Assembly: GCF_904066215.1 (NCBI RefSeq)
Contig: NZ_LR880474.1
Span: forward strand, 682,001-746,000
Direction: 5' to 3'
Source of the DNA: Microbacterium sp. Nx66
GTDB lineage: Bacteria; Actinomycetota; Actinomycetes; Actinomycetales; Microbacteriaceae
DNA: 64,000 nt
The notes beneath the pieces were generated by a model. The model saw only the letters and a list, made by a program, of their open reading frames with translations, was not told the DNA's origin and did no database searches. The stretch's first letter is position 1. Each line of letters opens with the position of its first letter. The translations under genes were made by a program, and so were the position numbers. Shown piece by piece: positions 57,578 through 64,000 of the stretch.

Positions 57578-58747
57578 ATGCGGATCCTGCACACCTCGGA
57601 CTGGCACATCGGCCGGACGTTCCATGGCAACTCGACCATGGACGCGCTCGCCGAGGTGCTCGCCGCCCTGACCGCGCAGGTCAGGGAGCACGAGGTCGAC
57701 GTCGTGATCGTCGCGGGCGACGTGTTCGACTCCGCCACGCCCTCGGCCGCCGCCTATACGCTGCTCGGAGACGCCCTCGTCGATCTGCATGAGACGGGTG
57801 CACGGGTGGTCGTCACCAGCGGGAACCACGATTCCGCCGCGCGGCTGGGGTTCCAGGCCCGGCTGCTGCGCGACGGCATCCACGTGCTCACCGACCCCCT
57901 CGCGGTCGGTACCCCCGTCACGATCGACGACGCTCACGGTCCGGTGCATTTCTTCGGGATCCCGTATCTGGAGCCCGCGATCGTCCGCCAGCACTGGCCG
58001 GAGGGCGACGCCGAGGGACGGCAGCTGCGCACGCAGGCGCAGACCATGACGCACGCGATGACCCTCGTCCGCGCGGGCATGCAGGAGCACGCGGGTCGGT
58101 CGATCGCGATCGCCCACTGCTTCGCCGCGGGGGTGGAGCCGACGGAGGGTCTGGAGCGCGAGGTGCGACAGGGCGGCCTCGACGTCGTGCCGCTCCGGGC
58201 GTTCGACGGCCCCGACTACGTCGCACTGGGTCATATCCACGGTCGTCAGCAGGTCAGCGAGCGGGTGCGATACGCCGGCGCTCCGCTGCACTACAGCTTC
58301 GGCGAGCAGCACAAGCCGCGCGGCTCCTGGCTCGTCGACCTCGATGCCGACGGGCTCGCGGGCGTCGAGTGGCTGGAGCTGCCGGTTCCGCGGCGCCTGG
58401 TCACCCTGACCGGCGCCTTCGAGGAGATCCTCTCCGCAGAGAACATCGCCGCGCACGCCGACGCCTGGGTGTGCGCCGTCTACACCGACGCCGTACCGCA
58501 GACCGAACCCATGCGACGGCTGCGCGAGGCGTACCCGCACTGCGCCATGGTGCAGCATCAGCCCGCGACGGTCGGGGAGGAGCGTGAGCGGTCGTACGGC
58601 GAGCGGCTGCGCTCCGCGGTGACCGACGCCGACCGGATCGAGGCGTTCCTCGAGCATGTGCGGGCGGGCCAGGGAGCGACCGAGGTCGAACGCGAGCTGA
58701 TCCGCGAGGTGCTCGACGACCGGGTCCGCGCGGAAGCCCTCGTCTAG
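57578..58747 (+). CDS. sbcD: Exonuclease SbcD, Mre11-like subunit
   Basis: A 389-residue calcineurin-like phosphoesterase, the nuclease subunit of the SbcCD complex that cuts hairpins and DNA ends. Metal-binding motifs are LHTSDWHIGRTF, VIVAGDVFDSATPS, VVTSGNHDSAARL, IAHCFA and VALGHIHGRQQV. ATG 57578 lies after a GGGGGT purine run. The stop overlaps the start of sbcC by one base, so the complex is made from one operon. Confidence 0.95.
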   Translation: MRILHTSDWHIGRTFHGNSTMDALAEVLAALTAQVREHEVDVVIVAGDVFDSATPSAAAYTLLGDALVDLHETGARVVVTSGNHDSAARLGFQARLLRDGIHVLTDPLAVGTPVTIDDAHGPVHFFGIPYLEPAIVRQHWPEGDAEGRQLRTQAQTMTHAMTLVRAGMQEHAGRSIAIAHCFAAGVEPTEGLEREVRQGGLDVVPLRAFDGPDYVALGHIHGRQQVSERVRYAGAPLHYSFGEQHKPRGSWLVDLDADGLAGVEWLELPVPRRLVTLTGAFEEILSAENIAAHADAWVCAVYTDAVPQTEPMRRLREAYPHCAMVQHQPATVGEERERSYGERLRSAVTDADRIEAFLEHVRAGQGATEVERELIREVLDDRVRAEALV

Positions 58748-61740
58748 TGCGGCTGCATCGGCTGGAGGTCGAGGGTTTCGGGCCGTTCCGCGCGCGTCAG
58801 ACCGTGGACTTCGACGCCTTCGCCGACGACGGGATCTTCCTCATCGCCGGCCGCACCGGAGCGGGGAAGTCGAGCATCCTGGACGCGGTCTGCTTCGGGC
58901 TGTACGGCGGGGTGCCGCGGTACGACGGCGGGGAGAAGAGGCTCCGCAGCGATCACAGCGAACCGGACGATCCCTCCGAGGTGGTCGTCGAGTTCAGCAC
59001 GCCCTCCGGTCGCTACCGGGTCACGCGTTCGCCCGAGTACCTCCGGCCGGCTCGGCGCGGCGGAGGCCTGACCAAGCAGGCGGCTGCGGTCTCCCTGGAG
59101 GAGCTCACGGACGACGGCTGGGTGGGTCGCGCGGCGCGGGCGGTCGACGTGGCGCACGAGCTCGATGACATCCTCCAGCTCAGCCGCGAGCAGTTCCTGC
59201 AGGTGATCCTCCTCGCGCAGAACCGCTTCTCGGAGTTCCTCCTGGCGGGCAGCCGGGACCGGCAGGCGCTGCTGCGCCGGCTCTTCGGCACCGAGCGTTT
59301 CGAAGACGTGCAGGCGCGGTTCGACGAGCGGCGGCGCCACGCTGAGCAGGGGCTCGGCGCGCGCCTGGCCACCGTCTCCGCGCGGCTGGACGAAGCGGAG
59401 CGCCTGGTGGTGGATGCCGACCTCGGGCGCGACGGCGGTGACGACGAGGGCGGCATCGCGTCGGAGGTGCAGGGCGCTGGCACCACGACCGCCGATCGCC
59501 TGGCGGAGCTCGAACGGGCGCAGGCGCGCGCTGCGTATCGGGCGGAACGGCGCGCCGCCGATCGCCTGGAGGCGGAGAAACGGTTCGAGGTCGCCGATGC
59601 TGCTCTGGCTGCGGCGCGCGAGGATCAACGCGCGCAGAAGGAGCGAGACCGTGCCCGCGCGGCGATGACCCGTCTGGATGCCGAGGAAGCGGCGGTCGCC
59701 GCGGCGAAGGCGGAGCTCGCCAGGGCGCGGGCAGCCGAGGTGCTCCGTTCCTCGATCGCCGCGGCCACACGCGCGGCGGCGGCAGCGGACGAGGCGGCCG
59801 CCACGGAGGAACGAGCACGCGCGGCCTGGGCCCGGCTCGGCGTCGAGACCGACGACCTCGACGCGTGGATCGCGGAACGGACGCGTGAGTCCGGGATCTG
59901 GGAGCGCGCCGTCACGCTGGAGGCACAGGCGTCGTCCCGCGCCACCGAGCGCGGGACGGCGGAAGCGGCTGTCGTCGCCGCCGAGCGCCGGTGCGAGGAC
60001 GGGCAGGCGGAGCGCGCTGCCCTCCCCGGGCGGATCGCGGCCGCAACCCTGGAACGGGACGACGCCCGTCGACTCGCCGACCGCATCGCGGAATGGGAGA
60101 GCGTGCGCATCGCCGCGGCCGTTCGCCGCGAAGCCGCGGTAGAGGCGGAGACCCTGCAACAGGAGTGCACCTCCGCCGAGCGGGTCCTCGCCGAGGCGAC
60201 GTCTGCACAGGCCGCCGCACAGTCGGCTCTCGCTGACCTGCGGCAGCGCCGGATCGACGGCATGGCGGGGGAGCTGGCCTCCGCCCTCGTCGACGATCAC
60301 CCCTGCCCGGTGTGCGGTGCGCGAGAGCACCCGGCCCCGGCAGACCACGGCGCGACGGTCTCCGCGGAGGACATCGCGGCTGCGGAGGTCCGGAGGGACG
60401 AGGCGGCGCGGCGCGAGCAGCAGGCGGCGTCGACCTGCACGACGTTGCAGGTCCGACTCGCCGCCGCCACGGCGCGCGCGGACGGACGGGACGTCGAGAC
60501 GGCGGGAGCCGAGCTCGATGCCGCCCTTGCCGCGGAGAAGGAAGCCCTCGCCGCCGCCGAGACCGCGCGGCGACGCGATGTCGTCCTCGCCGAGCTCCGT
60601 GAGCAGCAGGACGCCCTGGAGCTCCGCCGTGTCCAGGATGAGGCGGCCCTGGCCGCAGCCCGCGAGCAGCTGGCTCTGGTGGTCCAGCGAGACGATGACG
60701 CCCGCAGGGCGATCGACGAGGCGCGAGGGAGCTACGCGTCGGTCGCCGAGCGGACGGCGGAGACGACCGCCCACCTCGCCGTGGCCCGACGCCTCCGGGA
60801 CGCCGAGGCCGAACGTGCGCGGAGACAGCAGGCGGCGACGGAGGCGGCCGCCGAGAGGGACGCGGCACTCGATGCCTCCGAGTTCTCCGACGTCACGGCC
60901 GTCGTGGAGGCGTTGCGCCCGCCGGCGGTGCAGGCGGAGCTCGATGAGCGGGTGACGACGCACGCGGTGCAGCGGGAGAAGGAGCGTGCACTTCTCTTCG
61001 ACCTCGAACTGCGGACCCTGCCGGAGGAGCCGATCGACCTCGCGCCGATCGAGCAGGCGGCGCTCGATGCGAGGGCGGCGTGGACCGCCGCCGTCGACGA
61101 GGCCACGAGGACGGCGGGCGACGCTGCGCGGCTGACCGGCCTCATCGACGCCGCGAAGGACGAGCACGCCCGCACGGCAGAGGACGCGGCGGCGTTCGAG
61201 GTGCTCCAGGCCCTCGCCGACACCATCGCCGGACGCGGAGCGAACACACGCAAGATGACGCTGGAGACCTTCGTGCTGGCGGCAGAGCTCGAAGAGATCG
61301 TCGACGCCGCGAACCGCCGCCTCCACGACATGTCGGAAGGACGCTACCGGCTGCAGCACTCCGATGCCCTGGCGGCACGCGGTGCCGCGTCCGGACTGGG
61401 CATCGTGGTCGCCGACGCGTTCACCGGGCAGACCCGCCCGCCACAGTCGCTGTCCGGCGGCGAGACGTTCCTCACGTCCCTGGCGCTCGCCCTCGGGCTG
61501 GCCGAGGTCGTGACGGCCCGCGCCGGCGGCATCCGCCTGGACACGCTCTTCATCGATGAGGGATTCGGCTCGCTCGACGGCGACACACTCGACGTCGCGA
61601 TGCGCACGCTCGACGAACTCCGGCAGGGCGGGCGCACGGTCGGGGTCATCAGCCACGTCGAGGCCATGCAGGAACAGATCCCGGCTCAGCTCACCGTCCG
61701 CGCGCTGCCGAACGGGCCGAGCGTCATCGAGATGCGCTGA
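58747..61740 (+). CDS. sbcC: Exonuclease SbcC, Rad50-like ATPase
   Basis: A 997-residue SMC-like ATPase starting at GTG 58747. Walker A is AGRTGAGKSS with lysine 41. Two long coiled-coil arms flank a zinc hook C520-PV-C523. The C-terminal head has the signature QSLSGGETFLTSLALALGLAE, Walker B LDTLFIDEGFGSLD, and the switch ISHVEAMQ. The length is typical of actinobacterial SbcC. With SbcD it processes palindromic DNA, which is of interest given the long palindromes in this chromosome. Confidence 0.95.
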   Translation: MRLHRLEVEGFGPFRARQTVDFDAFADDGIFLIAGRTGAGKSSILDAVCFGLYGGVPRYDGGEKRLRSDHSEPDDPSEVVVEFSTPSGRYRVTRSPEYLRPARRGGGLTKQAAAVSLEELTDDGWVGRAARAVDVAHELDDILQLSREQFLQVILLAQNRFSEFLLAGSRDRQALLRRLFGTERFEDVQARFDERRRHAEQGLGARLATVSARLDEAERLVVDADLGRDGGDDEGGIASEVQGAGTTTADRLAELERAQARAAYRAERRAADRLEAEKRFEVADAALAAAREDQRAQKERDRARAAMTRLDAEEAAVAAAKAELARARAAEVLRSSIAAATRAAAAADEAAATEERARAAWARLGVETDDLDAWIAERTRESGIWERAVTLEAQASSRATERGTAEAAVVAAERRCEDGQAERAALPGRIAAATLERDDARRLADRIAEWESVRIAAAVRREAAVEAETLQQECTSAERVLAEATSAQAAAQSALADLRQRRIDGMAGELASALVDDHPCPVCGAREHPAPADHGATVSAEDIAAAEVRRDEAARREQQAASTCTTLQVRLAAATARADGRDVETAGAELDAALAAEKEALAAAETARRRDVVLAELREQQDALELRRVQDEAALAAAREQLALVVQRDDDARRAIDEARGSYASVAERTAETTAHLAVARRLRDAEAERARRQQAATEAAAERDAALDASEFSDVTAVVEALRPPAVQAELDERVTTHAVQREKERALLFDLELRTLPEEPIDLAPIEQAALDARAAWTAAVDEATRTAGDAARLTGLIDAAKDEHARTAEDAAAFEVLQALADTIAGRGANTRKMTLETFVLAAELEEIVDAANRRLHDMSEGRYRLQHSDALAARGAASGLGIVVADAFTGQTRPPQSLSGGETFLTSLALALGLAEVVTARAGGIRLDTLFIDEGFGSLDGDTLDVAMRTLDELRQGGRTVGVISHVEAMQEQIPAQLTVRALPNGPSVIEMR

Positions 61741-61742
61741 GC

Positions 61743-62300
61743 TCAGACCCCGTATTCGGCGCGGATGACTTCGCGCAGCTCGATGCTGCATCGGGCGATG
61801 GCCTCGCGGAAGTCGGCCAGGGCGCCGTCCTCGGCTTGGTCGGAGACGGCGCGGAAGGCGCGGATGGGCACGCCGAACTGCCCCGCGACCCAGATGTACG
61901 CGTAGGTCTCCATGTCCACCAGTGCGGCGCCCATCGGCCGGATCACCGCCGTGACCTCGGCGTCGTTCACGAAGTGGTCACCCGTGGCGATCACGACGCC
62001 CTCGCGGCCCGTGGTCACCTGCGGCGGAAGCGAGACGTGCCGTCCGACGACGCCGTCGAGATCGATCACGTCGTGCTGCACCGCCGTCGCGATCTCGTGC
62101 ACCGCGTACGGACGCCCCTTCTCGATGGAGCCCGCGGTGCCGACGACGACGACCTCGTCGTAGGTCTTCGCGTCGAGGGCCCGGGTCAGCGCGTACGTCG
62201 CCGGCAGCTTGCCCGGGCCGGTGACCAGACGGTCGAAGCCGTCGAGCTCCTCGGGGAAGGCGGACAGTTCGGACTCGAGGGCGGCGACGAGGAGCTTCAC
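61743..62300 (-). CDS. Nucleoside phosphorylase/nucleosidase family protein (MTA/SAH nucleosidase-like)
   Basis: A 185-residue member of the purine phosphorylase superfamily. The pattern is VVVVGTAGSIEKGRPYAVHE, ATGDHFVNDAEV and VDMETYAYIWVAGQFGVP, where the ME pair binds ribose; then FRAVSDQAEDG with the catalytic aspartate. It is shorter than the roughly 230-residue MtnN but keeps the active-site motifs. The probable reaction is hydrolysis of 5'-methylthioadenosine, S-adenosylhomocysteine or another nucleoside. Confidence 0.85.
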   Translation of the reverse strand: MKLLVAALESELSAFPEELDGFDRLVTGPGKLPATYALTRALDAKTYDEVVVVGTAGSIEKGRPYAVHEIATAVQHDVIDLDGVVGRHVSLPPQVTTGREGVVIATGDHFVNDAEVTAVIRPMGAALVDMETYAYIWVAGQFGVPIRAFRAVSDQAEDGALADFREAIARCSIELREVIRAEYGV

Positions 62301-62409
62301 CGCTTCAGTCTCTCAGGTCGCGGCTGGATACCGCGTCCTGGCGCAGTGGCGTGACCCGCAGGAAACACGGAAGGGCGATACTGGAGTGAACCGATGAGCG
62401 GAGGACAAC

Positions 62410-63228
62410 GTGTCGTTGCAGAAGCAGATCGCGGAAGACCTGGGCGCCCGGCCCGACATCGACCCCGAAGCGGAGGTGGAGCGTCGCGTCGGCTTCCTCG
62501 CGGACTACCTGCGCACGACGGGCGCGAAGGGCTTCGTCCTCGGCATCTCCGGCGGACAGGACTCGACGCTCGCGGGGCGCCTCGCCCAGCTCGCGGTGGA
62601 GCGCGTGCGTGCCGAGGGCGGGGAGGCGACCTTCCTCGCGGTGCGCCTGCCCTATCGCGTGCAGCACGACGCCGACGACGCGCAGGCCGCGCTGGACTTC
62701 ATCGCGCCGGACTCGTCGATCGAGGTGAACATCCAGAACGGGGTCGAGGGTGTCGAGAAGGACATCGAGTCCGCCGTTTCCAGCGACATCTCCGACTTCA
62801 ACCGCGGGAACATCAAGGCCCGCCTCCGCATGGTCACCCAGTACGCGCTCGCCGGGCACGAGGGTCTGATCGTGATCGGCACCGACCATGCCGCCGAAGC
62901 CATCACGGGCTTCTACACGAAGTTCGGCGACGGCGCGGCCGACGTCCTCCCGCTCGCCGGGCTCACGAAGCGACAGGGTCGCGCCCTGCTCCAGTTCCTC
63001 GACGCCCCGGAGCGCCTGGCCTTCAAGGTGCCGACGGCCGACCTCCTCGACGACCAGCCGGGGCGCACCGACGAGGACGAGCTCGGGCTGACGTACGAGC
63101 AGATCGACGACTTCCTCGAGGGCCGGGAGGTCGACCCCGAGGTCGCCGGGCGCATCGAGGCGCGGTATCTCGTGACTCAGCACAAGCGTCATCTGCCCGT
63201 GACGCCCGACGACACCTGGTGGCGCTGA
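62410..63228 (+). CDS. nadE: Ammonia-dependent NAD+ synthetase
   Basis: A 272-residue enzyme of the N-type ATP pyrophosphatase family, amidating nicotinic acid adenine dinucleotide to NAD+. GTG 62410 follows GGAGGACAAC. The PP-loop is [12 protein letters not shown], and further motifs are [48 protein letters not shown] and [20 protein letters not shown]. No glutaminase domain is present, so ammonia is the nitrogen source. It stands alone here. Confidence 0.96.
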   Translation: MSLQKQIAEDLGARPDIDPEAEVERRVGFLADYLRTTGAKGFVLGISGGQDSTLAGRLAQLAVERVRAEGGEATFLAVRLPYRVQHDADDAQAALDFIAPDSSIEVNIQNGVEGVEKDIESAVSSDISDFNRGNIKARLRMVTQYALAGHEGLIVIGTDHAAEAITGFYTKFGDGAADVLPLAGLTKRQGRALLQFLDAPERLAFKVPTADLLDDQPGRTDEDELGLTYEQIDDFLEGREVDPEVAGRIEARYLVTQHKRHLPVTPDDTWWR

Positions 63229-63315
63229 CCCGGGGCGCCTCACGCGGGACCGCCCGCTTTTCGCCGTGTCGGATGCCGCGGATAGTGTCGAAGCAGCCGA
63301 CAGAACGGGAGAATC

Positions 63316-64000
63316 GTGCGGATCGACACAGAGGCGCAGCGGGTCATCTGGAGCGCGAGCGACCTCAAGGCGGCCGCCGAGTGCGAGTTCGCCTGGTCCC
63401 GCGCGATCGATGCGAAGCTCGGTCGGGTCCCCGCGGTGGAGGAGCCGGAGGACGCGACGCTCCTCCGCGCGGCCCAGCTCGGAGACGTGCACGAGCAGAA
63501 CGTGCTCGAGCGCTTCATCCGGGAGCTCGGCGACGAGCGGGTGCATCGGGTCGCCAAGGTCTCGTCGAGCGATCCTGACGCGCTGGCTGCCGCCGTCGAC
63601 GAGACGTTGAGCGCTCTGCGGTCCGACGCCCTGGTCGTCTTCCAGGCGGCCTTCGCCACCGACGAGTTCGTCGGGTTCGCCGACTTCCTCCGCCGCGATG
63701 CGGACGGGCGTTGGCGCGTGCAGGACTCGAAGCTGGCCCGCAAGGCCCGGGTGACCGCGCTCATGCAGCTCGCGGCATATGTCGACCAGCTCGACCGGCT
63801 CGGCATCCCGCGTGCGGACGAGGTCGACCTCATCCACGGCGACAACAGCGTCAGCACGCATGCGGTCGACGACCTCCTCCCACTGTTCCGCGTGCGCCGG
63901 GCGCGGCTGCGCGCTCTGATCGCGGACCGCGCCGTGGCCGACGGCGCGGCCGGGGCGCCGCTCGCGTGGGGCGACGACCGCGGCGATCTGCGCGTGGTCG
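63316..64000 (+). CDS. TM0106-type RecB-like nuclease, possibly fused to a helicase (3' end outside window)
   Basis: From GTG 63316 the frame stays open to the right edge (228 residues so far). The N-terminus MRIDTEAQRVIWSASDLKAA is followed by ECEFAWSRAIDAKLGR, QLGDVHEQNVLERFIRELG and a PD-(D/E)XK-like nuclease core with FVGFADFLRRDADGRWRV then QDSKLARKARVTALMQLAAY. This matches the TM0106 RecB-like family; in actinobacteria such a domain is often fused to a C-terminal DNA helicase of 800 or more residues. The fusion cannot be seen here. The start is preceded by GGGAGAAT. Confidence 0.75.
   Translation, partial: MRIDTEAQRVIWSASDLKAAAECEFAWSRAIDAKLGRVPAVEEPEDATLLRAAQLGDVHEQNVLERFIRELGDERVHRVAKVSSSDPDALAAAVDETLSALRSDALVVFQAAFATDEFVGFADFLRRDADGRWRVQDSKLARKARVTALMQLAAYVDQLDRLGIPRADEVDLIHGDNSVSTHAVDDLLPLFRVRRARLRALIADRAVADGAAGAPLAWGDDRGDLRVV

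Noticed and set aside
58744..61791. A 1015-codon open frame on the minus strand
   Set aside because: It lies antisense to sbcC in the codon-position mirror typical of high-GC genes; its product is low-complexity R/G/A/L-rich without motifs, while the plus strand encodes all SbcC motifs.
1..64000. CRISPR arrays, prophage, insertion sequences or integrons
   Set aside because: No regularly spaced direct repeats, transposases, integrases or phage structural genes were seen on either strand.

Overview
The window is about 70% GC, densely coded on both strands, and uses many GTG starts, 4-base ATGA/GTGA overlaps and apparently leaderless starts. Gene content (actinobacterial SufS/SufU pair, an IdeR/DtxR-type iron box, DIP1984 family, PucR and DUF1206 proteins, an actinobacterial-style translational T-box) points to an actinobacterium, most likely Microbacteriaceae and probably Microbacterium. 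This is inferred from sequence flavour alone; no database search was possible. No prophage, insertion sequence or CRISPR array was seen, so this looks like ordinary chromosome.

Layout. 1-7.3 kb: two GyrI-like effector-binding proteins, a DUF1206 membrane protein, sufS-sufU, a COG2085-like dinucleotide-binding protein, a GntR regulator, a small coiled-coil protein with a secreted HELAH metallopeptidase-like protein, and tRNA-Arg(ACG). 7.3-18 kb: a LysR gene divergent from an orphan SdhA/NadB-like flavoprotein, an acidic disordered protein, sdaA, a stand-alone AAA ATPase, a TetR gene with an ABC-2 exporter behind an operator-covered promoter, and hrpB. 18-24.4 kb: flotillin, MarR, a TetR-ABC exporter operon, and an AGCS-type symporter whose 5' end carries an in-frame TGA. 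24.6-28.7 kb: Zn alcohol dehydrogenase, TetR divergent from a DUF1304 protein and an MDR oxidoreductase, and a GntR gene.

28.7-37.7 kb: an archaeal-type aspartyl-tRNA synthetase behind what looks like a translational T-box, back to back with a yybP-ykoY (Mn2+) riboswitch and terC; then a CNNM/CorC-like protein, a ureohydrolase, a small membrane protein, a two-component system and thrC. 37.9-45.6 kb: a tight operon of CodB-like permease, HyuA-like ATPase, three DUF917 paralogues and a PucR regulator, probably catabolic for a hydantoin- or lactam-like compound. 45.6-54.4 kb: VOC and NmrA-like proteins, rtcB with an unannotated 32-codon ORF unit upstream, an iron-regulated siderophore-interacting protein divergent from a complete siderophore ABC importer, and a uridine-kinase remnant. 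54.4-64 kb: AlkA-like glycosylase, winged-helix regulator, N-acetyltransferase, DIP1984 protein, sbcD-sbcC, a nucleosidase, nadE and the start of a RecB-like nuclease running off the end.

The most notable non-coding content is the back-to-back T-box and Mn riboswitch near 30.0-30.35 kb, and several long intergenic inverted repeats (about 75-90 nt), two of which occur as pairs of related copies.
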